Of a stretch of DNA of 64,000 nucleotides, positions 51,021-60,216 are shown piece by piece. The first letter of the stretch is position 1, and each line of letters begins with the position of its first letter. The stretch comes from Chloroflexi bacterium ADurb.Bin180 (GTDB lineage Bacteria > Chloroflexota > Anaerolineae > UBA2200), in the NCBI GenBank assembly GCA_002070215.1, contig MWCV01000005.1, forward strand, positions 1 through 64,000, read 5' to 3'. The notes under the pieces were generated by a model. That model was not told where the DNA came from, ran no database searches, and worked only from the letters and a program-made list of their open reading frames with translations. The position numbers and the translations under genes are program-made.

Positions 51021-52187
51021 GTGAGAGTTGCCAAGCGAGTTACCGATCTTCCGGCTTACGCCTTTGCCGTGGCCGGCAAGCAATTGGAGGAGATGCGCGC
51101 CCGCGGCGTGGACGTCATCGACCTGGGCATTGGGAGCCCTGATCTTCCGCCGCCTGCGCCCATCATCGAGGCGCTCTACCATTCTGCTCAAAGAGCAGAC
51201 TCGCACGGCTATGCGGGCTACTATGGCCTGCCAGCCTTGCGTCGTGCCGTCGCCGACTATTACCAGCGGCGCTTTGCGGTACAGGTTGATCCGAACAAAG
51301 AAGTCGCGATGTTGATTGGCTCCAAAGAGGGGCTCTTCAATGCCGCCCTGGCCTTTCTGGACCCGGGAAACGTGGTTCTGATCCCTGACCCGGGCTATCC
51401 CACCTATCACCTCGGCGCGCACATGGTCGGCGCTGTCCAGTACTCCTTGCCGCTGCGCGAGGAGCGAGGCTTCTTGCCCGACCTGGAGGCGATTCCTGCC
51501 GACGTTGCCGACGCGGCGCGGGTGCTCTGGCTCAACTATCCTAACAACCCGACCGGCGCCGTCGCTGACATGAGCTTTCTGGAGAATGCAGTGGCCTTTG
51601 CGCGGCATCATGACCTGCTGCTGTGCTACGACAACCCCTATTGCGACCTGACCTTCGATGGCTACAAAGCGCCCAGCATCCTCGAGATCCCCGGGGCCAA
51701 GGACGTGGTTCTCGAGTTCAATTCGCTGTCCAAGACCTACAACATGGCCGGCTGGAGAGTCGGTATGGCGGTGGGAGGGGCTGAGGCGGTGAACGCCCTG
51801 GCCCGGGTCAAGACCAACATCGACTCGGGCATCTTCCGCCCCATTCAGGACGCGGCAATACAGGCTCTGAACGGAGACCAGTCCTGGCTGCTGGAACGCA
51901 ACGCCATCTATCAGCGGCGCAGGGATGTGGTAATGAGCTGGCTGCCCGCCGCCGGGCTGGAGGCCAGGGTTCCGCGCGCCGCGATGTATGTGTGGGCGAG
52001 GGTGCCAGCCGGGCGCACCTCACGTGAATTCTCAGGGCAGGTGTTGGAGCAGACGGGAGTGTGGATCACCCCTGGTCCGACCTTTGGTGAGGCCGGCGAG
52101 GGCTATGTGCGCATTGCGCTGACGTTGCCCGAGGAGCGGCTGCGCGAAGCAGGGGACCGAATCCACTCGGCCAGCCTGCCACGGTAG
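51021..52187 (+). CDS. class I/II aminotransferase, LL-diaminopimelate/aspartate type
   Basis: The 388-residue PLP enzyme starts at GTG 51021 after GATGAGGAGACAGGTGCC. Fold motifs are DVIDLGIGSPDLPPP, GYAGYYGLPALRRAVADYY, VLIPDPGYPTYHLG, LWLNYPNNPTGAV (Asn and Asp area), LCYDNPYCDLTFDG (Asp, Tyr) and EFNSLSKTYNMAGWRVG with the Schiff-base Lys. The PDPGYPTY/NPYCDLTFDG pattern is close to DapL-type LL-diaminopimelate aminotransferases and related aspartate aminotransferases. DapL would feed lysine and peptidoglycan synthesis, but specificity is not provable here. hflX follows after 21 bp. Confidence 0.85.
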   Translation: MRVAKRVTDLPAYAFAVAGKQLEEMRARGVDVIDLGIGSPDLPPPAPIIEALYHSAQRADSHGYAGYYGLPALRRAVADYYQRRFAVQVDPNKEVAMLIGSKEGLFNAALAFLDPGNVVLIPDPGYPTYHLGAHMVGAVQYSLPLREERGFLPDLEAIPADVADAARVLWLNYPNNPTGAVADMSFLENAVAFARHHDLLLCYDNPYCDLTFDGYKAPSILEIPGAKDVVLEFNSLSKTYNMAGWRVGMAVGGAEAVNALARVKTNIDSGIFRPIQDAAIQALNGDQSWLLERNAIYQRRRDVVMSWLPAAGLEARVPRAAMYVWARVPAGRTSREFSGQVLEQTGVWITPGPTFGEAGEGYVRIALTLPEERLREAGDRIHSASLPR

Positions 52188-52208
52188 TACTGACTGGAGG
52201 AATGCCGT

Positions 52209-53513
52209 TTGCCCAGAGAATACCTCTCCACAGCCCCCAGACCAGAACGCGCCTACCTGGTAGGGGCGGAAATCAAAGGGACCAGCTCGGCCTGGAGTCT
52301 GGAGGACTCGGTCAGCGAGTTGAGCCGGCTGGCTGATACCGCGGGCCTGGAGGTAGTGGGCCAGACTCTGCAACGCCTGGCGACCATCAATCCGGGGACC
52401 TTCATCGGCAAGGGCAAGGTCGAGGAGCTCTCGCTACTGGCCCGGGAACTAGATGTAGACGTGTTTGTCTTTGACGATGAGCTCACGCCGGCTCAGCAGC
52501 GCAACCTCGAGCGCGAACTCAAGGAGAAGGTGCTGGACCGCACGGCGCTCATCCTGGACGTGTTCGCCGGCCACGCGCAGACTCGAGAAGGCGCACTCCA
52601 GGTGGAGCTGGCGCAGTATGAGTATCGACTGCCGCGGCTCACCAGGGCCTTCACCAATCTCGCCCAGCAGACTGGCGGCGGAGCCGCCAGAGGAGGCGCT
52701 GCTGGAGTGGGTCTTCGCGGGCCAGGCGAAACCAAGCTCGAGACGGACCGCCGGCTGGTGCGCCACCGCATCACACAGCTCAAGAAGGAACTGGAGCAAG
52801 TGCGCAGCCACAGGGAGCAGTACCGCCGGCACCGGCGTCAGCAGGGAACCCCTGTCGTGTCGATGGTAGGCTATACGAACGCAGGCAAGTCCACACTGCT
52901 GAACGCTCTGACCGGCGCTGGCGTCCTGGCGACAGACCGGTTGTTTGCCACCCTTGACCCGGTCACCAGGCGACTGACGCTTCCCGGCGGAAAAGAGGTG
53001 TTGATCACCGACACGGTTGGCTTCATCCAGAAGCTGCCCACGCAACTGGTGGCGGCCTTTCGGGCCACCCTTGAGGAGATCACCGAGGCCGACCTCATCC
53101 TGCACGTCATCGACATAACACACCCCAATGCAGCCCAGCAAATGCAGACCGTTGAGGCAGTGCTGACCGAGATTGGCGTCAGGGACAAGCCAGTTGTCCT
53201 CGCTCTGAACAAGGTTGACCTGCTCGCCGACCTGCGCCAGTCCAATGAATGGGCATCGGCTCGCGGCAACGCGGTGCCCATTTCGGCACTCTGTGCCAGG
53301 GGCCTCGACCAACTGCTGTTCCGCATCGAGTCGGCGCTGGCCGCGCAGATGGTGCCGGTACGTGCCACCATCCCCTATACTGCCAGCGAGCTGATCGCTC
53401 AGTTCCATCGGTTGGGCATCGTGGCTGAGGAACGCGCCAGAGCCAAGGGCGTGTTGCTCGAAGGTCGAATACCGCCGGGGCTGTTGAGTCGACTCGAACC
53501 CTATCTCGAGTAG
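52209..53513 (+). CDS. hflX: ribosome-associated GTPase HflX
   Basis: The 434-residue protein starts at TTG 52209 after TGGAGGAATGCCGT. The HflX N-terminal domain is seen in TINPGTFIGKGKVEEL, VFDDELTPAQQRNLE and RTALILDVFAGHAQTREGAL. A Gly-rich GGGAARGGAAGVGLRGPGE precedes the long coiled coil. The G domain has VSMVGYTNAGKSTLLNAL (G1), DTVGFIQKLP (G3) and LNKVDLL (G4). HflX rescues stalled or heat-damaged ribosomes. A C-terminal domain (about 350-434) is present. Confidence 0.95.
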   Translation: MPREYLSTAPRPERAYLVGAEIKGTSSAWSLEDSVSELSRLADTAGLEVVGQTLQRLATINPGTFIGKGKVEELSLLARELDVDVFVFDDELTPAQQRNLERELKEKVLDRTALILDVFAGHAQTREGALQVELAQYEYRLPRLTRAFTNLAQQTGGGAARGGAAGVGLRGPGETKLETDRRLVRHRITQLKKELEQVRSHREQYRRHRRQQGTPVVSMVGYTNAGKSTLLNALTGAGVLATDRLFATLDPVTRRLTLPGGKEVLITDTVGFIQKLPTQLVAAFRATLEEITEADLILHVIDITHPNAAQQMQTVEAVLTEIGVRDKPVVLALNKVDLLADLRQSNEWASARGNAVPISALCARGLDQLLFRIESALAAQMVPVRATIPYTASELIAQFHRLGIVAEERARAKGVLLEGRIPPGLLSRLEPYLE

Positions 53514-53553
53514 AGCCCTCGCAACCTGTGGACAGGAGGGTCGAAGCAGCGCC

Positions 53554-55284
53554 ATGAGAGAGATCAAGGGGTTGGCGGCGTCTGACGGCATTGCGGTTGG
53601 GCCATCCTTCGTGTATCCGTCCCAGGCGCAGGCCTACCGTGAGACTTGTACGCCCGAGGAACGAGCTGTTCAAGTCCAGCGACTCGGCCTGGCCTTCGCG
53701 AAGGCCCACGACGAGCTTGATGTGGTGTACCAGAAAGCTCGTGGCACCGCAGGGGAAGAGGCCGCGGCCATCTTCCTCGCTCACCAGGAGTTCCTTGAGG
53801 ACCCGGCGCTGCGCGACGAGGCAGAGAAGCTCATTCAGGATTCCAGTTTCACTGCAGAGGCCGCGACCAGGACGGCCTTTGAGCTGTACGCGCAGCAGCT
53901 TGAAGCTCTGGAGGACTCCTACTATCGAGAGCGCGCCGTCGACCTCAGAGATGTCTCACGGCGAGTCGTGCGCATCCTCACCGGGGCGCAAGATGTGGCT
54001 GCTCTGGCCAATCTGAACGAACCGGTGATTGTCGTGGCCCACGACCTGACGCCCTCGGACACCGCGCAGATGGACAAGTCAAAGGTGCTGGGCTTTTGCA
54101 CCGCATCAGGCGGCCTCACCTCACACACGGCGATCCTCGCCCGGATTCTCGGCATTCCGGCGGTCGTGGGCCTGGGCGAGTCGCTGCTCGAGGTTACGGA
54201 CGGGCAGACGCTAATCGTGGATGGCAGAGGCGGCCGGGTGATAACAGACCCGGATGCAGGGACCAGAGCCGAGTTCCTGCGAAAGAAGCACCAGTGGCTG
54301 GGCGAACAGACGAGGCTCAAGTCGGCCGCATCGCGCCAGGCCACAACCAAGGACGGCCACCCGGTGCAGGTAGTGGCCAACATCGCCGATGCGACCTCGG
54401 CGCAGGTCGCGCTGGATTGCGGAGCAGAGGGCGTAGGACTGTACCGGACAGAGTACCTGTACCTGAACCGCCAGAGCATCCCCACGGAGGCTGAGCAATA
54501 CCGTGACTACCGGGCGGTAGCTGATGTGATGGGCTCACGGCCTCTGCTGATCCGAACCCTCGACATCGGCGGAGACAAGCAACTGCCGTACGTCGACTTT
54601 GGCCACGAGCAGAACCCCTTTCTCGGATGGCGTGCCATTCGGCTCTGCCTCGATAGGCCAGAGCTGTTTGAGCCGCAGCTTCGCGCCATTCTGCGCGCTA
54701 GCGCAGACCGCAACGTGCAGATCATGTTCCCGATGGTGGCGACTCTGTGTGAACTACGGCGAGCCAGGCGGGCCGTCGAGCGGGTGAAGCAGCAATTGCG
54801 CGATGAGAACATCCCCTTTGACCCGCAGACGCCGATCGGCATCATGGTGGAGATTCCATCGGCCGCTATGGCCGCCGACCTGATCGCCCCCGAGGTGGAT
54901 TTCTTTAGCATCGGCAGCAACGATCTCATCCAGTACACTCTGGCCTGCGATAGAGGCAATGAGCGCGTCGCGCATCTGTATGACCCGCTGAACCCCGCCG
55001 TGCTGCGATTGATCCAGCGGGTGATCGAGGCAGGTCACCAGGCAGGGAAATGGGTCGGCATGTGCGGCGAGATGGCAGGCGATCCAGAGGCCATTTCGGT
55101 GCTGCTCGGACTGGGCCTGGACGAGTTCAGCATGAACCCGTCTGCTATCCCCGTGGCCAAAGAGCTGCTTCGTGCGCTCACCGTTCGGCAGGCGAGGGAA
55201 ATCGCAGCGAGAGTCCTCGGTATGAGCACGTCTGACGAGATTCGGGCGTACCTTGCCACACTCGGACTCCCGGCCCGTGGCTAG
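53554..55284 (+). CDS. ptsI: phosphoenolpyruvate-protein phosphotransferase (PTS enzyme I)
   Basis: The 576-residue protein begins REIKGLAASDGIAVGPSFVY and has the helical HPr-binding region. The active His is in ASGGLTSHTAILARILGIP (about residue 190). The PEP-binding barrel follows with GVGLYRTEYLYL, RTLDIGGDKQLPY, NPFLGWRAIRL, IMVEIPSAA, FFSIGSNDLIQYTLACDR and WVGMCGEMAGDP. EI moves phosphate from PEP to HPr-type proteins. No HPr, EIIA or sugar-specific PTS gene lies in the window, so the chain may serve regulation or a dihydroxyacetone kinase. The start follows GGACAGGAGGG at some distance. Confidence 0.93.
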   Translation: MREIKGLAASDGIAVGPSFVYPSQAQAYRETCTPEERAVQVQRLGLAFAKAHDELDVVYQKARGTAGEEAAAIFLAHQEFLEDPALRDEAEKLIQDSSFTAEAATRTAFELYAQQLEALEDSYYRERAVDLRDVSRRVVRILTGAQDVAALANLNEPVIVVAHDLTPSDTAQMDKSKVLGFCTASGGLTSHTAILARILGIPAVVGLGESLLEVTDGQTLIVDGRGGRVITDPDAGTRAEFLRKKHQWLGEQTRLKSAASRQATTKDGHPVQVVANIADATSAQVALDCGAEGVGLYRTEYLYLNRQSIPTEAEQYRDYRAVADVMGSRPLLIRTLDIGGDKQLPYVDFGHEQNPFLGWRAIRLCLDRPELFEPQLRAILRASADRNVQIMFPMVATLCELRRARRAVERVKQQLRDENIPFDPQTPIGIMVEIPSAAMAADLIAPEVDFFSIGSNDLIQYTLACDRGNERVAHLYDPLNPAVLRLIQRVIEAGHQAGKWVGMCGEMAGDPEAISVLLGLGLDEFSMNPSAIPVAKELLRALTVRQAREIAARVLGMSTSDEIRAYLATLGLPARG

Positions 55285-55744
55285 CCCAGCCAAGTCGATT
55301 GGCATAATCCTTCGCCTCAGAGGGCTACAGCCTACCTGATAGCGACATAATCGCCTCGCGCCTTAATCCGCATGCCTGTCTTGCCGCGGGCTGTGCAGCG
55401 GCCTCTCTACACTGCTTCGTTTCGCCTCCGGAGCCCGGCACCGTGCCGCGCACGCGGTCCAGGATCGCAGGCAAACAGCCCATGGTCGGGACCGTCCCTC
55501 TGCTTCCGGCGGCTTGTCAAACGGGATATGAAGTTCGCACTATGCTTCTTATGTAGTATTACGCCGCATTTAGCGACTTGGCCAGGCGTTCACTCTGACG
55601 CGATGTACACGGTTACGAAGCAAGATCGTGGCAGACCGTGCGCGATCAGCTTGGCAAGTTGGTGCCGATCGACCGTGCACACCGCCAGCCAGGTCGCCGT
55701 TCCGCTGGTTTGCCAAGGCCCCGGACCTGACGTAGAATCAGCAA
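55285..55744. other. 460-bp intergenic region
   Basis: This is the longest gap on the right half, with lower GC around 55530-55620. I see no clear gene, tRNA or terminator. A short plus-strand frame at 55372-55752 has random composition and overlaps the promoter and the next gene. The right end holds the S41 gene promoter. Confidence 0.6.
55710..55738 (+). promoter_or_regulatory. leaderless promoter of the first S41 protease gene
   Basis: TTGCCA (55710-55715) and TAGAAT (55733-55738) are 17 bp apart. The predicted start point is 55745, exactly the A of the ATG, so the mRNA should be leaderless. No ribosome site lies upstream. Confidence 0.65.
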
Positions 55745-57043
55745 ATGCGTGACCGCTCAGAACACCCATCATTGACCGTCAAGTCCGGATCAATCTCCCA
55801 CGTGAGGCTTTCATCACTTCACCAGTGGCTGCTGTTCGGCCTCGTTCTCGCAACCGTGACGGCGGTCGCCGGCCTGGCAGGATTCCTGATCGGCCGTGGC
55901 CAGCTCTCGCTTATGGCGCGCGGGCTCCCTGGAACGCCTCCAGCACAAGCCCAGCGATTCTTGCCTTTCTGGGAGGCCTGGCTCAAGATAGAACGGCTGT
56001 TCTACTCACAGCAGCCGCTTGATCCCACGGCCATGACCTACGGAGCCATCTCGGGAATGCTCGATTCGCTGCATGATCCTTATGCCGGATTCTCTACCCC
56101 GCCCGAGCACCAGATGGAGAATGAGGGCTTTGCCGGTGAGTTCGGTGGGATCGGTGCCTGGCTGGCGCGGGATGAACGCGGCACCTATGTTGCTTCGCTT
56201 CAGCCTGGCTCTAGCGCTGAGAGCGCCGGGCTGGAAACTGGAGACCGGGTACTGACCGTCGCAGACAAAGAGATCGGAATGGCCGAGCTGCCGAGCACTG
56301 CCCTTCTGATCCGCGGGCCGGTGCCGTCCACAGTGCACCTGGTGGTGGAGCGCGGTGGCGCCGAGCTGTCCTTTGACATACCGCGTCTGGTCGTCGAGCG
56401 TGCGAGCGTCCAGTGGTCGATGGCCTCTGCGGCAGTGGGCTACGTGCGCATTCTGGATTTCACCGGGCGCACCGCCCACGAGTTCGCCACAGCACTGGCA
56501 GAACTGGCTGCGGCTGACGCGAGGGCCATGTTGCTTGACCTGCGGGGCAACGGAGGTGGACTGGCCTCAGCAGCGCCAGGCGTGCTGGCGCAGTTGGTGA
56601 CTGGAGGCATTGCCTACCGCGAGGTGAGATCCAGTGGTGAGGAAACGCGCGTCGCAATTCCTTTCGCTGCGACCCCGCCAGCACCACTGCCTCTGGCGGT
56701 GTTGGTTGACGCTGGCACGGCGAGCGCCGCCGAGATTATCGCCGCGGCGATCCAAGACTATGAACGGGGTCCCCTGATTGGCACGAGGACCTATGGTAAG
56801 GGCTCGGTGCAGGGCCTGTTCACGCTGAAAGACGGCTCGAGCATTCGCATCACGACGGCCAGGTGGCTTACCCCTCACGGGCGCCCGATCGAAGGCGTGG
56901 GCCTCCAGCCCGAGCTGATCGCCCAGAACGACCAAGAGGCGTTGTCCCTGGCCAAGGAATACCTAGCCAACCAGGCCGGGATCGTCGTCGAGTCGCTGCG
57001 TCTGCCCCTACTGGGCGACAGCGACGGAAAGGTGCTGGTCTAG
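55745..57043 (+). CDS. S41 (C-terminal processing) serine protease, membrane-anchored
   Basis: The 432-residue protein has a membrane anchor (about 26-46, WLLFGLVLATVTAVAGLAGF). A helical part (FWEAWLKIERLFYSQQPLDP) leads to a PDZ domain (about 120-205, GEFGGIGAWL, LQPGSSAESAGLETGDRVL). The S41 core has LLDLRGNGGG, GTASAAEIIAAAIQDYERG and [11 protein letters not shown]. The Ser of TASAAE, the Asp of IQDYE and the Lys of YGKG form the usual CtpA set. It cleaves envelope proteins from their C-termini outside the membrane. A second S41 gene follows after 6 bp. Confidence 0.88.
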   Translation: MRDRSEHPSLTVKSGSISHVRLSSLHQWLLFGLVLATVTAVAGLAGFLIGRGQLSLMARGLPGTPPAQAQRFLPFWEAWLKIERLFYSQQPLDPTAMTYGAISGMLDSLHDPYAGFSTPPEHQMENEGFAGEFGGIGAWLARDERGTYVASLQPGSSAESAGLETGDRVLTVADKEIGMAELPSTALLIRGPVPSTVHLVVERGGAELSFDIPRLVVERASVQWSMASAAVGYVRILDFTGRTAHEFATALAELAAADARAMLLDLRGNGGGLASAAPGVLAQLVTGGIAYREVRSSGEETRVAIPFAATPPAPLPLAVLVDAGTASAAEIIAAAIQDYERGPLIGTRTYGKGSVQGLFTLKDGSSIRITTARWLTPHGRPIEGVGLQPELIAQNDQEALSLAKEYLANQAGIVVESLRLPLLGDSDGKVLV

Positions 57044-57049
57044 AATACT

Positions 57050-58252
57050 ATGTCAAGCTGCCGCAGATACGCCCTAATTGCGCTGCTGCTCTGTCTTGTG
57101 GGGACCGCGGTATTCGTCGCCGGGTTTGGCCTGGGGCGATACGTTTTCCCATCCAGCGACTCTCGAGCCTGGCAAGTGGCGAGCGAGCAGCGACAGCAGT
57201 TCTCCCCTTTCTGGGAGGCCTGGCGCATCATCGAGGACGAGTACTATACTGAGCAACCCCTGGACTATCAGGCGATGACCTATGGCGCGGCGCGGGGAAT
57301 GGTCGCGTCCCTTGGCGATCCTCATACCGCCTTCCTCACTCCTGAGGAAGCGGACATGTTCAGTCAGGACCTGACCGGGACCTTTGGTGGCATTGGCGTC
57401 ACCATCACGCCAACAGACGACGGCTTTGTTCAAGTCGTCAAGCTCATTCCCGGTGGTCCGGCCGAGAAAACGGTCCTGCAGCCCGGTGATGTGGTTCTCG
57501 CAGTCGACGGTACCTCCATTCACGGGATGAGCCAGAACGAGGCCATCGCGCTCATTCGGGGTGAGGTGGGCACTCAGGTCACGCTCCGAGTACGGCACGA
57601 AGGCCAGGAGATGGACCTGACACTCACCCGGGCGATCATTGCCATCCCAGTGACCGAGCGCAAGATGCTAGACAACAACATCGCCTACCTGTACGTTGGC
57701 GAGTTCAACGCACGCGCCGCCGACCTGGTCAAGACCGACCTGACGGATCTGCTGAAGCATGAACCTCGGGGGCTGATCCTGGATCTCCGCGGCGATCCAG
57801 GGGGTTACCTGCACATCGTGGAGCAGGTGGCCGACGAGTTCCTGCCCGAAGGCGTTCTGGTGATCGAGCGCAGCTCTACCGGGGCTGAGAGTAGGCGGAA
57901 CACCACCGCGAGTGGATTGGCCGAGAGCATCCCCCTGGTGGTACTGGTTGACGGTGGCAGCGCCAGCGCATCAGAAATCCTGGCCGGGGCGGTGCAAGAC
58001 AGAGGCCGCGGGGTGCTGATCGGAGAACAGACCTACGGCAAGGGCTCAGTGCAGGTGACTGAGCGGCTCAGTGACCGCTCGGCCGTCGCCGTGACCATTC
58101 GTCGCTGGTTCACCCCGGCAGACCGAGCCATCGACGGCAAAGGGCTCACACCGGACATTGTTGTCGAATACACCGAAGAGGACGCAAAGGCCGGTCGTGA
58201 TCCGCAACTGGACCGCGCCATCAAGTACCTGATGGAGAATACGGCGCAGTGA
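57050..58252 (+). CDS. second S41 C-terminal processing protease, tandem paralogue
   Basis: The 400-residue protein begins with a signal anchor ([20 protein letters not shown]) and repeats the architecture of its neighbour: [23 protein letters not shown] ([30 protein letters not shown]), [32 protein letters not shown] and [11 protein letters not shown]. Catalytic Ser and Lys are present. It is closer to consensus CtpA than the first copy. Sequence drift between the two suggests an old duplication with different substrates. Its TGA overlaps the smpB GTG (GTGA). Confidence 0.9.
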   Translation: MSSCRRYALIALLLCLVGTAVFVAGFGLGRYVFPSSDSRAWQVASEQRQQFSPFWEAWRIIEDEYYTEQPLDYQAMTYGAARGMVASLGDPHTAFLTPEEADMFSQDLTGTFGGIGVTITPTDDGFVQVVKLIPGGPAEKTVLQPGDVVLAVDGTSIHGMSQNEAIALIRGEVGTQVTLRVRHEGQEMDLTLTRAIIAIPVTERKMLDNNIAYLYVGEFNARAADLVKTDLTDLLKHEPRGLILDLRGDPGGYLHIVEQVADEFLPEGVLVIERSSTGAESRRNTTASGLAESIPLVVLVDGGSASASEILAGAVQDRGRGVLIGEQTYGKGSVQVTERLSDRSAVAVTIRRWFTPADRAIDGKGLTPDIVVEYTEEDAKAGRDPQLDRAIKYLMENTAQ

Positions 58253-58704
58253 CAGAGCAGCGCGTGCTGGCGTCGAATCGCAAGGCCTATCACGACTACT
58301 TTCTCGACGATGCCCAGGAAGCTGGCATCGTGCTTACGGGCACAGAGATCAAGTCCATCCGTGAGGGCAAGATGAACTTGCGTGATAGCTATGTACAGAT
58401 CCGCAGCGGACAGGCTTTCCTCGTGAACGCCCACATATCCCCCTACTCTCAGGGCAACAGGGCCAATCCGGACCCGAGGAGAGACCGCAAGCTGCTGCTC
58501 CACAAGCGCGAAATCCGCCGCCTCCAGGCTGCCGTGCAGGAGAAGGGCCTGACCATTGTGCCCCTCAAGGTGTACCTCAAGAACAACCGGGCCAAGGTGG
58601 AGATCGCCCTGGCCAGGGGCAAGAAACTTTATGACAAGCGCGAAGCCATAGCGAAGCGGGATTCGGACAGGCAGCTCAAGGCCGAGATCAAGAATCGCCG
58701 CTAG
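58249..58704 (+). CDS. smpB: SsrA-binding protein SmpB
   Basis: The 151-residue protein has family length and starts at GTG 58249. [39 protein letters not shown] and [17 protein letters not shown] form the OB-type core, and [19 protein letters not shown] with a basic tail reaches the decoding centre. SmpB delivers tmRNA to stalled ribosomes. Its RNA partner lies 50 bp downstream, with its own promoter. Confidence 0.95.
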   Translation: MTEQRVLASNRKAYHDYFLDDAQEAGIVLTGTEIKSIREGKMNLRDSYVQIRSGQAFLVNAHISPYSQGNRANPDPRRDRKLLLHKREIRRLQAAVQEKGLTIVPLKVYLKNNRAKVEIALARGKKLYDKREAIAKRDSDRQLKAEIKNRR

Positions 58705-58715
58705 TTCTGCTGCAT

Positions 58716-58744
58716 TTGACTGATGCGCCCGCCCGGAGTACAAT
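58716..58744 (+). promoter_or_regulatory. promoter of tmRNA
   Basis: TTGACT (58716-58721) and TACAAT (58739-58744) are 17 bp apart, giving a start near 58751, four bases before the mature 5' end. The tmRNA can therefore be made apart from smpB. Confidence 0.72.
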
Positions 58745-58754
58745 AGCCACGTAC

Positions 58755-59165
58755 GGGGATGACAGGTCTCGACGGGGAGGGCTGGCTCCGGACTGCAAGC
58801 TGAGGTGCCTCCACCTCGTAAAACAGGGGCAAAGATCAAGTGCCAATACAGCACGAACACCGGCGTATGCTTACGCCATGGCCGCCTAAGGCGACCATAG
58901 CCTAGCAAAAAGCCCTGGCCGCTTAGCGCGGCCACGTCCACTCCGGGCTCTCCTGGGCGGTCCGGAACTGGGCGTCATCAAAGCCGAGGTGCGGTCGCTC
59001 CCACGCCGATAAGGGCGACTCAAGGCCCCTCGAGAGAGGGGATCGGCTGGCCCCCTTCAACTCTGTCGGTTGAGGTGATCCGGGGCAAGATCAATTAGCC
59101 GACTAGGCTTGTAGGATGTCCAGAGTCGATCTCTTCGGACGCGGGTTCGATTCCCGCCATCTCCA
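58755..59165 (+). ncRNA. ssrA: transfer-messenger RNA
   Basis: The 5' end GGGGATG pairs with CATCTCC near the 3' end to form a tRNA-like acceptor stem. GACAGGTCTCGACGGGG is the typical 5' tRNA-like part and GGGTTCGATTCCCGCC the T arm. The tag frame starts with a GCC resume codon at 58842 and encodes ANTARTPAYAYAMAA before TAA at 58887. The region after it has several pseudoknot-type pairings. The genome reads ACCT after the stem, so the final CCA is not encoded and must be added. Length of about 411 nt is at the long end of normal. Confidence 0.95.
58842..58889 (+). other. proteolysis tag frame of tmRNA
   Basis: The frame GCC AAT ACA ... GCC GCC TAA encodes ANTARTPAYAYAMAA. The AN start and the small hydrophobic AMAA end fit the tag rule (usual end ALAA or similar). 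Confidence 0.85.
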
Positions 59166-59175
59166 CCTAGCACCG

Positions 59176-59230
59176 AGAGAGCCGCGAGCACCGCCCTAAC
59201 CGGCGCCAGCCCCCGGCTCTCTTGCATTGT
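59176..59230 (+). terminator. possible terminator after tmRNA
   Basis: AGAGAGCCG (59176-59184) pairs with CGGCTCTCT (59214-59222) around a 29-base GC-rich loop, followed by TGCATTGTT. The large loop and weak T-run make it only a candidate. Confidence 0.4.
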
Positions 59231-59257
59231 TGGCCTCTCGCCGTTGATGGCTATAAT
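59230..59257 (+). promoter_or_regulatory. promoter of mtnP
   Basis: TTGGCC (59230-59235) and a perfect TATAAT (59252-59257) are 16 bp apart. The predicted start near 59264 leaves a 33-base leader with AGGAGAAG as ribosome site. Confidence 0.65.
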
Positions 59258-59296
59258 GGCAGTGGCTGCAAACCTGCTGTTCCAGGAGAAGCGAGT

Positions 59297-60163
59297 ATGC
59301 AAAAAGCACTGTTGGGCATTATCGGCGGCAGCGGCGTCTACGATATGGAAGGCCTGACGGCAGTAACGGAAGAGCGCGTTAGCACACCCTATGGCGACCC
59401 GAGCGATGCGATCACCGTCGGCACTCTCTCTGGCACGCGGATAGCGTTTCTGCCCAGACACGGCCGCGGTCATCGCATCATGCCGGCGGAGGTCAACTCT
59501 CGGGCCAATATCTATGCGCTCAAGTCCCTGGGCGTTGAGTACATCGTGTCCATCAGCGCCTGCGGCAGCATGCGCGAGGATTTCGCCCCACGCAGCATAG
59601 TGATCCCGGACCAGATCTTTGACCGCACCAAGTGCCGTCCGAACAGCTTCTTTGGCAACGGTCTGGTGGTCCACATCAGTTTTGATGAACCCTACTGCCC
59701 TACCCTCAGCGACCTCGTCTTCAAGGCGGTCAAGAAGACAGGAGCAACGGTGCACAAGGGCGGCACCTTTTTGGTCATCGACGGTCCGCAGTTCTCCACC
59801 AAAGCGGAATCCAGGATCTACCGGCAGTGGGGCGTTGACATCATTGGCATGACGGCGATCCCGGAGGCCAAGCTGGCGCGAGAGGCAGAGATCTGCTACG
59901 CGGCCATGGCCCACGTCACCGACTATGACGTCTGGCACGAAACCGAGGAGCCAGTGACCGTGGCCATGTTGATCGAGAACCTTCAGGCCAACGCTGCAGT
60001 CACCAAGCGAGCGGTGCAGTACCTCGCTCCAATGGTCCAGGCGCTGCACGAACGCTCCTGCAAGTGCGCCAGTGCCCTGTCCACAGCGCTCATCACCGAC
60101 CGTGCTTCCATCCCAGCGGCGCTCAAGCAAGACCTCGCCTTGCTTCTCGGCAAGTACCTCTAG
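59297..60163 (+). CDS. mtnP: S-methyl-5'-thioadenosine phosphorylase
   Basis: The 288-residue protein has ALLGIIGGSGVYDMEGL at the start, RHGRGHRIMPAEVNSRANIY for phosphate, VSISACGSMREDFAPRS, and FLVIDGPQFSTKAESRIYRQW followed by IGMTAIPEAKLAREAEICYA. This is the MTAP signature; the NP-1 family releases adenine and methylthioribose-1-phosphate from methylthioadenosine. A hypoxanthine-type purine nucleoside phosphorylase specificity is the main alternative. ATG 59297 follows CAGGAGAAGCGAGT. Confidence 0.9.
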   Translation: MQKALLGIIGGSGVYDMEGLTAVTEERVSTPYGDPSDAITVGTLSGTRIAFLPRHGRGHRIMPAEVNSRANIYALKSLGVEYIVSISACGSMREDFAPRSIVIPDQIFDRTKCRPNSFFGNGLVVHISFDEPYCPTLSDLVFKAVKKTGATVHKGGTFLVIDGPQFSTKAESRIYRQWGVDIIGMTAIPEAKLAREAEICYAAMAHVTDYDVWHETEEPVTVAMLIENLQANAAVTKRAVQYLAPMVQALHERSCKCASALSTALITDRASIPAALKQDLALLLGKYL

Positions 60164-60177
60164 TTCGGTCGCACAAC

Positions 60178-60216
60178 GCGGGGGTGCCCAACGGTGGCGC
60201 CCCCGCTTCCTTCTTC
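60178..60216 (+). terminator. rho-independent terminator after mtnP
   Basis: GCGGGGGTGCC (60178-60188) pairs with GGCGCCCCCGC (60196-60206), with one G-T pair and a seven-base loop, followed by TTCCTTCTTC. It lies between convergent mtnP and uvrA. Confidence 0.75.

Noticed and set aside
55372-55752. 126-codon frame in the gap before the S41 gene
   Set aside because: Composition is random, it lacks a ribosome site, and it overlaps the promoter and the first codons of the next gene.
59097-59167. tRNA-like T arm considered as a separate tRNA gene
   Set aside because: It is the 3' part of tmRNA: its acceptor strand pairs with 58755-58761 and no anticodon arm is present.
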